64,000 nucleotides of DNA from Epilithonimonas hispanica (GCF_003385395.1 NZ_QNUG01000006.1:1-64000), one strand, 5' to 3'. Counted from the first letter of the stretch, positions 51,469 to 61,582 are shown. Numbers and translations are program-made. Notes: generated by a model not told the origin, from the sequence alone.

Positions 51469-52758
51469 ATGAAATCGCTATACAATCTTTCTATCCATCT
51501 AATGATTTTCGGGATGAAAGTCTTTTCGCTCTTCGATTCCAAAACAAAAAAAGGGGTCCGAGGAAGAAAAGAATCTTTGAAAATCGTTCGTGAAAAAATC
51601 CAAGGACGAAAAGTACTTTGGATGCACGCTGCGAGTTTGGGCGAGTACGAACAAGGCCTGCCAGTTCTCGAAAAATTAAAAGAACAATTCCCGGAACACA
51701 AAACTCTGGTGACTTTTTTTTCGCCTTCAGGTTATGAAAACGTGAAAAAAAGAAAACAGATTGCCGATGCGGTTTGTTATTTACCTTTTGATAGAAAAAA
51801 AGATGTCAAAGAATTTGTTTCCACTTTTGATACGGAGATTTTCTTCACTGTGAAATATGATTACTGGTACAATCTTTTAGAAGAACTGAAAAATCGAGGT
51901 ACAAAAAATTATGTGATTTCGGCTCTGTTTTATGAGCATCAGGTTTTCTTTGAAAGTTATGGGAAATGGTTTGCAAAACAGCTTCAGAAAAATATCGATT
52001 GGTTTTTTCATCAGACGATTAAATCTCAGGCTTTGGCGAAAAAACTCGGTTTAAATAATTCTACAGTTTCCGGAGATACAAGATTTGATAGAGTGAAACA
52101 GTTTCTTGATAGAGACAACCATCTCGAGTTTATAGAAGAATTCAAAGCGAATCAAAAACTGATTGTATTAGGGAGCAGTTGGCAGGCAGAAGAAGATATT
52201 GCGCAGGTTTTGGTGAAAAAACTTCCTGAAACCAAAATCGTAATTGCGCCACACGATTTGCACAGAGTTCCGCATTTGAAAAGTCTTTTTCCGAACGCTA
52301 TTCTTTATAGTGGAATCGTGAAAACGCAAAATCGTAAAACTGAAAATGAAACAAATTCACAATTTAACGATTTTGCAAATTCACAAATTCTAATTATTGA
52401 TTCAATTGGAAAATTATCCAAATTGTATTCTTATGCAGATTTGGCGGTTGTTGGCGGAGGATTTCATTCTGCAGGATTGCATAATATTTTGGAAGCTGCG
52501 GTTTATGGCGTTCCTGTGATTTTTGGGAATCAATACAAGAAAAATCCTGAAGCTGATGCATTGATTGAAGCGAAAGGCGGAAAAAGTTTTGATGATTTTG
52601 TAGTAGCTTCGGCTTTTATTACAGAAGTGATTAAAAAAGATTCCCAAACCGAAGGCGAAGAAAAATCTTATTTGAAAGAAATGTCAGAGAAAGCCTTTGA
52701 ATTTGTCAACTCTCAACCGAATTCTACGGAGATTATTGTGAAGAAAATTATGGCTTAA
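51469..52758 (+). CDS. waaA: 3-deoxy-D-manno-octulosonic acid transferase
   Basis: This 429-aa inner-membrane enzyme adds Kdo to lipid A precursor. An N-terminal hydrophobic helix (about 3-20) precedes WMHAASLGEYEQGLPVLE (Kdo transferase signature with the catalytic Glu), TFFSPSGYENV and the C-terminal VGGGFHSAGLHNILEAAVYGVPVIFG. It links the glycan operon to lipid A assembly. Confidence 0.93.
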   Translation: MKSLYNLSIHLMIFGMKVFSLFDSKTKKGVRGRKESLKIVREKIQGRKVLWMHAASLGEYEQGLPVLEKLKEQFPEHKTLVTFFSPSGYENVKKRKQIADAVCYLPFDRKKDVKEFVSTFDTEIFFTVKYDYWYNLLEELKNRGTKNYVISALFYEHQVFFESYGKWFAKQLQKNIDWFFHQTIKSQALAKKLGLNNSTVSGDTRFDRVKQFLDRDNHLEFIEEFKANQKLIVLGSSWQAEEDIAQVLVKKLPETKIVIAPHDLHRVPHLKSLFPNAILYSGIVKTQNRKTENETNSQFNDFANSQILIIDSIGKLSKLYSYADLAVVGGGFHSAGLHNILEAAVYGVPVIFGNQYKKNPEADALIEAKGGKSFDDFVVASAFITEVIKKDSQTEGEEKSYLKEMSEKAFEFVNSQPNSTEIIVKKIMA

Positions 52759-52855
52759 ACACAAGGTTCACAAGGTTTTTGCGCAAGGTTCACTATTTGC
52801 TTTTCCGAATACTTAATTGTGTTCTTTGTGAAAACGTAGTGTCTTTGTGGTTAAA
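52756..52855. repeat. Intergenic inverted-repeat element
   Basis: Left end AACACAAGGTTCACAAGG and right end GTGAAAACGTAGTGTC plus TTTGTGGTTA are imperfect inverted copies (complement begins TAACCACAAAGACACTACG). Same type as 18361-18473 and 22950-23100; here it separates convergent genes. Confidence 0.5.
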
Positions 52856-52857
52856 CA

Positions 52858-53484
52858 TCATCTCAAAAAACCTTCACTTTTGATATTTTTTACAATCAGT
52901 TCAAAATGATCAGGAATATTCTCGCATTTCAGCCAATTGAAATCTAAACCATTATTGACACAAAGTTTGCTTAAATAAATGTTATTATCAATTTTCTCAT
53001 TGAGATTTTCTAACAAGTCATCAAATTCCATCCAATAATCTTCGTTCAATTTTTTGACTAAAGTCAACGCTTTGAAGATTTTATTAATGAGATAAATGTA
53101 AAGTTTGTAAACATTATCAAATCTTTGTGTTCCAAGTTTTTCGTTGTGTTCTAATATTTCATTGATTAAAAATAAATTCAAGGAAACGTCGCCAAATTTA
53201 TCCGTCGTGATTTTCACGTGTTCAGTGATTTCAGCACTTATTTTTCTGATGAGAACGAGAAAATATTTTTGATTTGCAATATATTTTGAAGCCAACGAAA
53301 CTTTTTCATGAATGATTTCTTCCATTGCATCTCGTTTGTCGTCAACGGTTTCTAGGTCAATCAATTCGAAATAGAGTTTCTTGGAAAGCAATTTGTCTTT
53401 CTTCAACAATCGGAAAATCAATTTGTCTTTTTCGGCCGGCGAAAATTCGCTCAAAGCCTGCTTGAATTCTTTTGAATATTCCAT
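52858..53484 (-). CDS. Uncharacterised helical protein, unknown function
   Basis: This 208-aa protein is predicted all-helical and lysine-rich, without signal peptide or membrane span (FSPAEKDKLIFRLLKKDKLLS, ITEHVKITTDKFGDVSLNLFLINEIL). I recognise no domain. Its start overlaps the stop of the glycosyltransferase before it, so they form one unit. Confidence 0.7.
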   Translation of the reverse strand: MEYSKEFKQALSEFSPAEKDKLIFRLLKKDKLLSKKLYFELIDLETVDDKRDAMEEIIHEKVSLASKYIANQKYFLVLIRKISAEITEHVKITTDKFGDVSLNLFLINEILEHNEKLGTQRFDNVYKLYIYLINKIFKALTLVKKLNEDYWMEFDDLLENLNEKIDNNIYLSKLCVNNGLDFNWLKCENIPDHFELIVKNIKSEGFLR

Positions 53485-54239
53485 TAATTGAAGATTTTTG
53501 AATATTTGATAAAACCGTTAAACGCCCAATTCGCTGTGTAATACAACGATTTTACAGTCGAGAATTTCATATAATCTTTGTAAACCAGATATTGGTCTTT
53601 CATAATGTTTGATTTGTTTCGGGAAACGCTGTTTGGCAACATTCTGTATTTTGATAAGGTTTTTTTCAAAGGTTTTCCTTGTGGAATTTTCTTCAAAAGT
53701 TCCAGCCACATCACGTGGTCTTCGCGTTTTGTGCCTTCTGGAAAATAGAATTTTCCCACTCTTTTGGAATCGTACATGGATGCTAAAAGTGACAGTCTGC
53801 AGGTTTTCAAAAGATTGTTGAATGTTACAACTTTATCCGCTTCGAAATCTCCAATTTCGGTAGGGTTCAAATTTTCATCACAACGCGAATAAGTGGAATA
53901 AGCCAATTCAGCATTTTCAGATTTCATAAAATTGATCATTTCCTCTAGGAAATTCGGTTCCCAAAAATCATCGGCGTCCAGAAATGTTATGAATCTTCCT
54001 GTTGAATTTTCTAGCGAAATATTCCTTGCGTGTCCGGCACCGCCATTTTTCTCAGTTTTAAAAACTTTGATTCTTGAATCAGTTTGTTTTTCCAGAATTT
54101 CCACCGAATTATCTGTCGAACAATCATCCGTGATCAACCATTCCCAATCTTGAAAAGTTTGCTTCAAAACCGAATCAATCGTCTCCTGAAGATATTTTGA
54201 GGAATTGTAACTCGGCGTGATGATTGATATTTCGGGCAT
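53484..54239 (-). CDS. GT2-family glycosyltransferase
   Basis: This 251-aa GT-A enzyme has SIITPSYNSSKYLQETIDSVL, TDDCSTDNSVEIL, GGAGHARNISL and the DxD metal site in TFLDADDFWEP. It resembles enzymes adding single sugars to LPS or capsule. Divergent to leuS. Substrate unknown. Confidence 0.9.
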   Translation of the reverse strand: MPEISIITPSYNSSKYLQETIDSVLKQTFQDWEWLITDDCSTDNSVEILEKQTDSRIKVFKTEKNGGAGHARNISLENSTGRFITFLDADDFWEPNFLEEMINFMKSENAELAYSTYSRCDENLNPTEIGDFEADKVVTFNNLLKTCRLSLLASMYDSKRVGKFYFPEGTKREDHVMWLELLKKIPQGKPLKKTLSKYRMLPNSVSRNKSNIMKDQYLVYKDYMKFSTVKSLYYTANWAFNGFIKYSKIFN

Positions 54240-54335
54240 TTGCGATTTTTTGCAAAGATAGATAAAGACAAGAAGATAAAAGAATAAAGAGAAGAGACTT
54301 CATTTTTGAGTTTTAATAGCGTTAAAAATTTAAAA

Positions 54336-54365
54336 TTGTCATTTCCTCTCAAAATCTTAACTTTG
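54336..54365 (+). promoter_or_regulatory. Promoter of leuS
   Basis: TTG (54336-54338), 19 bases, TAACTTTG (54358-54365), 46 bases before the ATG. Full match to the Bacteroidota consensus. Confidence 0.8.
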
Positions 54366-54411
54366 TGAATCTTAAAAAAAAATTATTCATTATTAATTCT
54401 TACTTTATAGA

Positions 54412-57222
54412 ATGTTTTACGACCATCAGCAGATAGAAAAAAAGTGGCAGAAATACTGGGAAGACAACCAGACTTACAAGACTTCCAACTCAACCGATAA
54501 ACCGAAATTTTACGTCCTCGATATGTTTCCGTATCCTTCTGGAGCTGGACTTCACGTGGGGCATCCGCTCGGTTATATTGCTTCTGATATCTATGCGCGA
54601 TACAAAAGACATCAGGGTTTTAATGTTTTGCATCCGGTTGGTTACGATAGCTTCGGTCTTCCGGCAGAACAATATGCCATCCAGACAGGAACGCATCCTG
54701 CAATTACAACAGAACAAAATATCACAAGATATGAGGAACAATTAAGAAAAATTGGTTTCTCTTTCGACTGGAGTAGGGAAGTGAGAACTTCGGACGCTTC
54801 TTATTATAAATGGACACAATGGATTTTTATCCAATTGTTTCATTCTTGGTATAATAAAAATACAGACAAGGCAGAATCTATTGAAACTTTAATAAAACAT
54901 CTTGAAGAAAAAGGAACTGAAGGCCTTGAAGCGAATCAAAATGACGAATTGAATTTCACTTCAGAAGAATGGAAAAATTATTCTGAAATTGAAAAAGAAG
55001 AGATATTATTAAATTACCGTTTGGCTTTCCGTGCGGAAACAACTGTAAACTGGTGTCCTGCATTGGGAACTGTTTTAGCGAATGACGAAATAAAAGACGG
55101 AAAATCCGAAAGAGGCGGTTTCCCTGTTTTCCAAAAGAAAATGATGCAGTGGAGTATGAGAATATCTGCATATTCGGAAAGATTGTTGCAAGGGTTGAAA
55201 ACTTTGGACTGGCCACAACCGTTGAAAGATTCTCAGGAATATTGGATTGGAAAATCTCAAGGAGCGCAAGTTAGATTTGCTACTGAAAATGGAGAAATAA
55301 TCGAAGTTTTCACAACAAGACCTGATACAATTTTCGGTGCGACTTTTATGGTTTTGGCGCCAGAAAATCCTTTGGTTCAAAATTTAACAACCGAAGAACA
55401 AGCAACGGAAATTGCTAATTATATAGAAGAAACTTCGAAAAAAACAGAACGTGATAGAATGGCCGACGTGAAAAATGTGAGTGGTGCTTTTACGGGAAGT
55501 TATGCAATTAATCCTTTTAATGGGAACAAAATTCCGGTTTATATTTCGGATTATGTGTTGATGGGTTACGGAACTGGAGCTGTGATGGCTGTTCCTGCAC
55601 ACGATGAGCGTGACCACAGATTTGCGAAGAAATTTAATCTTGAAATTATAAAGGTTGTAGAATCTGATGTGGATGTTCAGGAAGAAGCTTATGATTCTAA
55701 AGATTCGGTTTGTGTGAATTCTGATTTCTTGAATGGTCTTAATTATAATGATGCCAAAGCAAAAATAATTGCTGAAATTGAAAATAAAGGAATTGGTCAC
55801 GGAACTACGAATTACAGACAGCGTGATGCAATTTTCTCAAGACAAAGATATTGGGGCGAACCGGTTCCTATATATTATAAGGAAGGAATGCCTTACACGT
55901 TGCCAAATTCTGCTTTGCCTTTGGAACTTCCCGAGGTTGAAAAATATTTGCCAACCGAAGATGGCGACCCGCCATTAGGAAATGCCAAAACATTTGCTTG
56001 GGATGAAGCGAATCAAAAAGTGGTTGATACGGATTTGATTGATGATAAAACGGTTTTCCCATTAGAATTATCCACGATGCCAGGTTGGGCAGGAAGTTCT
56101 TGGTACTTCTTAAGATATATGGATCCGAATGATGATGAGGTTTTCTGTAAAAAAGAATTGTCAGATTATTGGGGACAAGTTGATTTGTATATCGGTGGAA
56201 GCGAACACGCAACAGGACACTTGTTGTATTCTCGTTTTTGGAATATGTTCTTAAATGACAGAGGATATATTGAACAAAATGAGCCTTTCCAAAAGTTGAT
56301 TAATCAGGGGATGATTTTGGGAATGAGTGCTTTTGTTTATAGAATTGACGGAACTAATCAATATGTTTCTAAAAATTTAGCGAAAGATTATAAAACTCAA
56401 GCAATCCACGTTGATGTCTCTTTATTAAAAGGAACAACAGATGAATTAGATACTGAAGCTTTCAAAGCTTGGAGACCAGATTATGGTGATGCAGAATTTA
56501 TTTTGGAAGAGGGAAAATACATCACAGGTCGTGAAGTAGAAAAAATGTCCAAATCAAAATACAACGTAGTAAATCCGGATGACATCTGTAATGAATATGG
56601 AGCAGACGGATTAAGATTGTACGAAATGTTCCTTGGTCCATTAGAGCAATCCAAACCTTGGAACACGCAAGGTCTAAGTGGAGTTTATGGTTTCCTGAAA
56701 AAATTCTGGAATCTATACTTTGACGGAGATAATTTCTCTGTTTCTGATGAAGAGCCAACAAAAGAAGAATATAAAGTTCTACATACATTAATCAAGAAAG
56801 TGGTTTACGATATTGAGAATTTTTCTTTCAATACTTCGGTGTCGTCTTTTATGATTGCAGTGAACGAATTACAGAAATTAAAATGTAACAAACGCAATAT
56901 TTTGCAACCTTTGGTTGTTATTATCTCACCATATGCACCGCATATTTGCGAAGAGGTATGGAATTTGCTAGGAAACGGCACATCTATTGAATTTGAACAA
57001 TTTCCAATGCTTGATGAAAGCTATCTAATTGAAGATGAGATTGATTATCCAGTGAGCTTCAATGGGAAGATGAAATTTAAGATAAAGTTGGCGTCTGACC
57101 TAGGAAAAGAAGAAGTTGAAAAACTAATGATGGAAAATGATGACGTGAAGAAGTTTTTAGGAGATAAATCAGTTAAAAATTTCATCTTCGTTCCAAGGAA
57201 AATCATTAATATTGTTATCTGA
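54412..57222 (+). CDS. leuS: Leucine--tRNA ligase
   Basis: This 936-aa class I synthetase has HIGH-type FPYPSGAGLHVGHPLGY and KMSKS (VEKMSKSKYNVV). It is longer than the E. coli enzyme (860); an insertion near residues 155-200 (LIKHLEEKGTEGLEANQND) may account for it, and the editing domain (CP1, about 260-460) is present. It charges tRNA-Leu. Confidence 0.97.
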   Translation: MFYDHQQIEKKWQKYWEDNQTYKTSNSTDKPKFYVLDMFPYPSGAGLHVGHPLGYIASDIYARYKRHQGFNVLHPVGYDSFGLPAEQYAIQTGTHPAITTEQNITRYEEQLRKIGFSFDWSREVRTSDASYYKWTQWIFIQLFHSWYNKNTDKAESIETLIKHLEEKGTEGLEANQNDELNFTSEEWKNYSEIEKEEILLNYRLAFRAETTVNWCPALGTVLANDEIKDGKSERGGFPVFQKKMMQWSMRISAYSERLLQGLKTLDWPQPLKDSQEYWIGKSQGAQVRFATENGEIIEVFTTRPDTIFGATFMVLAPENPLVQNLTTEEQATEIANYIEETSKKTERDRMADVKNVSGAFTGSYAINPFNGNKIPVYISDYVLMGYGTGAVMAVPAHDERDHRFAKKFNLEIIKVVESDVDVQEEAYDSKDSVCVNSDFLNGLNYNDAKAKIIAEIENKGIGHGTTNYRQRDAIFSRQRYWGEPVPIYYKEGMPYTLPNSALPLELPEVEKYLPTEDGDPPLGNAKTFAWDEANQKVVDTDLIDDKTVFPLELSTMPGWAGSSWYFLRYMDPNDDEVFCKKELSDYWGQVDLYIGGSEHATGHLLYSRFWNMFLNDRGYIEQNEPFQKLINQGMILGMSAFVYRIDGTNQYVSKNLAKDYKTQAIHVDVSLLKGTTDELDTEAFKAWRPDYGDAEFILEEGKYITGREVEKMSKSKYNVVNPDDICNEYGADGLRLYEMFLGPLEQSKPWNTQGLSGVYGFLKKFWNLYFDGDNFSVSDEEPTKEEYKVLHTLIKKVVYDIENFSFNTSVSSFMIAVNELQKLKCNKRNILQPLVVIISPYAPHICEEVWNLLGNGTSIEFEQFPMLDESYLIEDEIDYPVSFNGKMKFKIKLASDLGKEEVEKLMMENDDVKKFLGDKSVKNFIFVPRKIINIVI

Positions 57223-57436
57223 TTTTAGAGAATCTTAAGAGATATTAAGAAAATTTATTATTCTTCGCATTGGAAAATACTGAAATGAGAATCATAAATA
57301 ATGAAGTGTAATTTTAATTATATTTCCTTAATGTTTTGAAAAGAGATAAAGAATTCATAAAAACCCTGCTTTTATTTAATTAATATTTAAAGTGAGTTAA
57401 TTTAGTAGATAAAAAAATTAGAAGTCAAACCCGAAA

Positions 57437-57444
57437 TAATTTTG
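57437..57444 (+). promoter_or_regulatory. -7 promoter element of the Ton operon
   Basis: TAATTTTG, 64 bases before the exbB ATG. The gap 57223-57508 holds no other feature. Confidence 0.5.
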
Positions 57445-57508
57445 CATTTTTCAAAAAATTGACTTTATTTTACACGATAAAATTTAACAATTATAATTTA
57501 GTTTTAAT

Positions 57509-58372
57509 ATGGAAATGAATGTTTCAAACACAGACGAGCAAGTAGTTGCTAGAAAAAAGGGAGGTCTTAATCCTGCGGTAATTATACCAATTTTATTTGC
57601 TATTGGTATTGCAATCTTTTTATTTGTTTTAGGTAATCCATCTAACTTTCAGGAGGATGCACGTACAGCTGGTACAGCTTCAGTAGCATTTGCTGATATC
57701 AAAGGGACAGAATTGCACCCACACGGATTAGGAGTTATTTATATGGGAGGAGTTCTTGTTCCTGTGTTGATTACTTTTATGATTATCGTTATTGTTTTCG
57801 CTATTGAAAGAGCTATTGTATTGAGCAAAGCAGCCGGAAGCGGAAATGTAGATAACTTTGTTTTAACAATCAGAAGCTTACTTAACAAAAATAAAGTAGA
57901 TGAAGCTTTAGAAGAGTGCGACAAACAACAAGGTTCTATCGGGAATGTAGTGAAAGAAGGTCTTACGACTTACAAAGCATTAGCTCACGATACAACTCTA
58001 GACAAAGAACAAAAAATGGCTGGTCTTAATAAGGCTATTGAAGAGGCTACTACTCTTGAAATGCCAATGTTAGAAAAGAACATGAATATTCTTTCTACAT
58101 TAGGAACAGTTGCAACGTTGGTAGCGTTATTAGGTACGGTATTAGGTATGATTCGTTCATTCCAAGCGTTGGGAGAAGCAGGTGGAACGCCAGATGCTGC
58201 TGCATTATCAATCGGTATCTCTGAGGCCTTGATGAATACAGCTTTAGGTATTGGTACTTCTGCAATTGCAATTATTCTTTATAACTATTTTACATCAAAA
58301 ATTGATGGTTTGACTTACAAGATCGACGAGATCTCTATGAGCATCCAACAATCTTTTGCTGAGTTTCACTAA
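57509..58372 (+). CDS. exbB: MotA/TolQ/ExbB proton channel protein
   Basis: This 287-aa inner-membrane protein has about four hydrophobic segments (22-42, 76-100, 195-215, 240-265) and the family signature GTVATLVALLGTVLGMIRSF. With ExbD it harvests the proton gradient to energise TonB for outer-membrane import. First gene of exbB-exbD-exbD-tonB. Confidence 0.93.
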   Translation: MEMNVSNTDEQVVARKKGGLNPAVIIPILFAIGIAIFLFVLGNPSNFQEDARTAGTASVAFADIKGTELHPHGLGVIYMGGVLVPVLITFMIIVIVFAIERAIVLSKAAGSGNVDNFVLTIRSLLNKNKVDEALEECDKQQGSIGNVVKEGLTTYKALAHDTTLDKEQKMAGLNKAIEEATTLEMPMLEKNMNILSTLGTVATLVALLGTVLGMIRSFQALGEAGGTPDAAALSIGISEALMNTALGIGTSAIAIILYNYFTSKIDGLTYKIDEISMSIQQSFAEFH

Positions 58373-58442
58373 GAAACTGAGTGTTTTCTTAAAATGTAGT
58401 TTTACATTTTAAATTTCATCAAATAGTTAAATAGACAAAATA

Positions 58443-59048
58443 ATGGCGAGAATTAAACCAAAAAGACATGGTGTAGCTCTAGATATGACAGCAATGTGTG
58501 ACGTAACATTCTTACTTCTTACATTCTTCATTATGACTACCCAGTTCAAAAAGCCCGATGTGGCACAGATAAAACCGCCTTCTTCTATATCAGAGAAGTT
58601 ACTTCCTGATGCAAGTCTTATGACTGTAAGTGTTACTCCAGATGGTGTATTCTATTTTCAGCCGGTAGATAACGGTTCAGAGAAAATACAACTTTTGGAT
58701 AAAATGGGAGCGAAGTACAAAATGACTTTTACAAACCCAGAAAAAGCTGCATTTGCAAAAGTAGAAGCGGTAAGCGTACCAATGGGACAGTTGAAAAGTT
58801 TTTTGAATCTGCCTGCAGAACAACAAAAAGCTTTCAAAGCAAAAGAAGGTATCCCGATGGATAGTACAAATAAGCAATTAATTGATTGGGTAGAGCAGAG
58901 TCTTGCCGTTAATCCTAACTACAAGCTAGCGATTAAAGGAGATGTGACTACAAAATATCCTAAAGTAAAAAGCTTGTTTGAAGGTTTAAGAGATATTGAT
59001 TTTCTTAAATTTTGGTTGATTACATCACAAGAGACAAATAAAAATTAA
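58443..59048 (+). CDS. exbD: Biopolymer transport protein ExbD (first copy)
   Basis: This 201-aa protein has one N-terminal helix after DMTAMCDVTFLLLTFFIMTT, with the conserved proton-binding Asp, then a periplasmic domain. It is larger than E. coli ExbD (141 aa) and carries an extra segment. It lies 70 bases after exbB. Confidence 0.92.
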   Translation: MARIKPKRHGVALDMTAMCDVTFLLLTFFIMTTQFKKPDVAQIKPPSSISEKLLPDASLMTVSVTPDGVFYFQPVDNGSEKIQLLDKMGAKYKMTFTNPEKAAFAKVEAVSVPMGQLKSFLNLPAEQQKAFKAKEGIPMDSTNKQLIDWVEQSLAVNPNYKLAIKGDVTTKYPKVKSLFEGLRDIDFLKFWLITSQETNKN

Positions 59049-59055
59049 TCAAGAA

Positions 59056-59595
59056 ATGGCAGAAGTACAAGTAAAAGAGGATTCCGGGAAAGGCGGTAAG
59101 GTCCGCTCGAAAAAGCAGAATCCACGTGTAGATATGACACCGATGGTTGATTTGAATTTCTTAATGTTGATGTTCTTCATGTTCACCACAACATTTAGTA
59201 AACCAAATGTGATGGATCTTGGTCTTCCGGCAAAACCGAAGGAGCACCAGGAACCACCAGAGACAGAAATCAAATTGAATAATTCAATTTCTATTATTAT
59301 AGGAAAAGATAACAAAATTTTCTATCACCAACAGGATCAAGCTGGTCTTAATGATCAAACACTTGTTGAAACAAACTTCGATAGAGAAGGTATTACGAAA
59401 GTAATTGAGAGAGCAAGAGCTGGAGCATCTGATAAAGAAAAATTCACAGTAATTATCAAGCCAACAGACGATGCAGTATATAAGAATTTTGTAGATATTC
59501 TTGATGAAATGGCCATTACCAAAAATGAAAGATATGGGGTTACCGATATCAAACCTTGGGAGTTAGCCATTTACAAAAAGAAAGTTGGGGAGTAA
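59056..59595 (+). CDS. exbD: Biopolymer transport protein ExbD (second copy)
   Basis: This 179-aa protein has VDMTPMVDLNFLMLMFFMFTT, the helix with the essential Asp, and a C-terminal periplasmic domain. Different in sequence from the first copy; paired exbD genes are usual in Bacteroidota and may form a heteromeric motor. Seven bases after copy one. Confidence 0.92.
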   Translation: MAEVQVKEDSGKGGKVRSKKQNPRVDMTPMVDLNFLMLMFFMFTTTFSKPNVMDLGLPAKPKEHQEPPETEIKLNNSISIIIGKDNKIFYHQQDQAGLNDQTLVETNFDREGITKVIERARAGASDKEKFTVIIKPTDDAVYKNFVDILDEMAITKNERYGVTDIKPWELAIYKKKVGE

Positions 59596-59631
59596 TTTCT
59601 CACTACAAATATCATATTTAATATTATTAAA

Positions 59632-60459
59632 ATGGCAGACGAAAATTTGAAGTACGATCTTTCTCTTGACGAGATTGTATTTGAAAATAGAAATAAAGAA
59701 TACGGTGCGTATGATCTTAGAACTGCGTATCCTAAGTTGCTTACAAGATCTTTCTTGATAGGAACTGCTTTCTTTATTCTTCTTGCGGTTTCTCCTCTTG
59801 TCTATCTTAAAATTCAGCAAATGAATGCTAAAGATAAAGTAGAAGTAGAGGCTGAGTTGGTGAATATCTTGGAAGAAGAACCAATCCTAGAGCAACCTAA
59901 AGAAGAAGAACCACCACCTCCGCCTCCTCCAAAGGAGCCGGAACAACAAGAGGTGATTCAGAATGTTGTTCCTGAACCTAAGAAGGCACCAAAGATTGAA
60001 ACACCACCACCACCAATTACAAAACAATTGGAAACAACCACGGGGCTCGCTAACCAAGAAGGAGTTAAGACTCCTGCTTATACTCCACCGCCTCCACCAC
60101 CATCTAGTGGAACAGGTAAGGTTGCTGAGGTTAAAATTAATACGAACGAAGTTTATGAATCTGTAGATCAAAATGCGGATTACCCAGGAGGATTAAATGG
60201 TGTAAGAAGATTTATCGCGGATAATGTTGATACATCATCAATGGAAGGAGAAGGTCAATTGACTGTTAAACTTAAGTTTATTGTGGAAAGAGATGGAACT
60301 GTTTCTGATGTTAGAGTTACTCAAAAATCTGGAAATAGTGATTTTGACTCAGAAACAATTAGAGTTGTTAAGAAACTTAAAAAATGGACTCCAGCTAAGA
60401 AAAATGGAGAAAATGTAAGATCTTATTATTCTATTCCTGTTACAATGCAATTCCAATAA
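59632..60459 (+). CDS. tonB: TonB energy-transducing protein
   Basis: This 275-aa protein has a cytoplasmic N-terminus (DRTAYPKLLTRSFLIG context), one helix (about 40-58), a Pro/Glu/Lys-rich stretch (about 80-150) that spans the periplasm, and a C-terminal TonB domain (about 185-275: DYPGGLNGVRRFI, VKKLKKWTPAKKNGE). It couples ExbB/D to receptors such as the one at 11581. Ends at a terminator. Confidence 0.93.
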   Translation: MADENLKYDLSLDEIVFENRNKEYGAYDLRTAYPKLLTRSFLIGTAFFILLAVSPLVYLKIQQMNAKDKVEVEAELVNILEEEPILEQPKEEEPPPPPPPKEPEQQEVIQNVVPEPKKAPKIETPPPPITKQLETTTGLANQEGVKTPAYTPPPPPPSSGTGKVAEVKINTNEVYESVDQNADYPGGLNGVRRFIADNVDTSSMEGEGQLTVKLKFIVERDGTVSDVRVTQKSGNSDFDSETIRVVKKLKKWTPAKKNGENVRSYYSIPVTMQFQ

Positions 60460-60484
60460 GGATTTAATTTGTAATACTTTATAT

Positions 60485-60520
60485 AAAAGAGAAGTTATTA
60501 TAACTTCTCTTTTTTTTATT
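60485..60520 (+). terminator. Terminator of the Ton operon
   Basis: AAAAGAGAAGTTA and TAACTTCTCTTTT arms with a tight loop (60485-60513), followed by T residues. Confidence 0.8.
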
Positions 60521-60531
60521 AAATTTGTGAT

Positions 60532-60714
60532 ATGTATAAATGGCTTTCTCTAATTGTAGGATTTCTCTACATTGCTTTCGGTATCTTTATTATTGCTTAC
60601 AGATATCTGGAAATCGTAATATCTAATATCGCTTATCCTCTGGGAGCTTTATTAATAGTTTATGGTATATTCAGATTTGTAAGAGCAATATTAGCGCTCA
60701 AAAAAGATAATTAA
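60532..60714 (+). CDS. Small membrane protein, unknown function
   Basis: This 60-aa protein is almost wholly hydrophobic: two helices (about 5-24 and 31-52, WLSLIVGFLYIAFGIFIIAY and IAYPLGALLIVYGIFRFV). It starts 12 bases past a terminator and ends two bases before the PstS-like gene, so the two are co-transcribed. Role unknown. Confidence 0.75.
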   Translation: MYKWLSLIVGFLYIAFGIFIIAYRYLEIVISNIAYPLGALLIVYGIFRFVRAILALKKDN

Positions 60715-60715
60715 A

Positions 60716-61582
60716 ATGAAAAAAATATTTTTTCTGATTATAGCAAGTTTTGCTATGATGTACTCTTGTTCAAAAGATAAAGATATTGACAATCCAAATA
60801 AAGGTGAAATTACAATTGAAGCTGATGAATCTTTTAAAAGCGTCTCAGAAGCATTAGTTGAACGATATACTGCACTTAATCCAAAAACAAAAATTAATCT
60901 TGTTATAAAAAAAGAAGATTTGGGATTGCTTGATCTTTTGGATAAGAAAGTTAGAGTGATTGTAATGTCCAGAGAATTGTCGAAAAAAGAAAAAGAGGCT
61001 TTTGACAAAAAGATTGATTTACCTTGGAAACCTGCCAGATTTGCTGCTGATGCTGTTCTTTTTGTGGTTCCAAAAGATTCTCCATTAGAATCAATTTCTA
61101 TAGATGAAATCTACAATGAACTTTCATCAGACAAAAAAAGATTAATTTTTGATGGGACTAATTCCAGTAATCTTAATTTTATTGCTCAGAAGTTCCATAA
61201 AAATCCTTCGGATCTTAAGTTTTCTATCATCAATGGAAATGAGAATGTGGCAGAACAACTTAAAAATTATCCCGATAAAATAGGCGTTATCAGTTATAAT
61301 ACTATTAGTAGACCTTTTGGCAAAGAAGCTGAAAAACTTCGAAATGAGTTGAAAGTTCTTAAAGTAATAAAGGATAACAAAGCTTACGATGTTTATGGTG
61401 ATAATCTGAAAGATATGACTTATCCATTCACAAGAGTATTATATCTACTTACGAATGAAGCATATTATGGACTGGGAAATGGATTTATTAGATTTTCTTG
61501 TCAACAGTTAGGACAGATTGTTGTAGAGAAAGAAGGTCTCCAGCCGTATAATATTTTTAAAAGAGAGGTTCAAATGAGATAA
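60716..61582 (+). CDS. PstS-like substrate-binding lipoprotein
   Basis: This 288-aa lipoprotein has a lipobox (MMYSC, Cys16) and a PBP-like fold: EITIEADESFKSVSEAL, VIVMSRELSKKEKEAF, PWKPARFAADAVLFVVPKDSPL and GTNSSNLNFIAQKF, as in phosphate-binding PstS. Bacteroidota keep such copies near the Ton operon, without Pst permease genes, so it may have a different role. Family sure, ligand not. Confidence 0.83.
   Translation: MKKIFFLIIASFAMMYSCSKDKDIDNPNKGEITIEADESFKSVSEALVERYTALNPKTKINLVIKKEDLGLLDLLDKKVRVIVMSRELSKKEKEAFDKKIDLPWKPARFAADAVLFVVPKDSPLESISIDEIYNELSSDKKRLIFDGTNSSNLNFIAQKFHKNPSDLKFSIINGNENVAEQLKNYPDKIGVISYNTISRPFGKEAEKLRNELKVLKVIKDNKAYDVYGDNLKDMTYPFTRVLYLLTNEAYYGLGNGFIRFSCQQLGQIVVEKEGLQPYNIFKREVQMR

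Noticed and set aside
59887-60171. Open frame on the minus strand, Trp- and Arg-rich
   Set aside because: It is the antisense of the proline-rich tonB codons; no independent signal.
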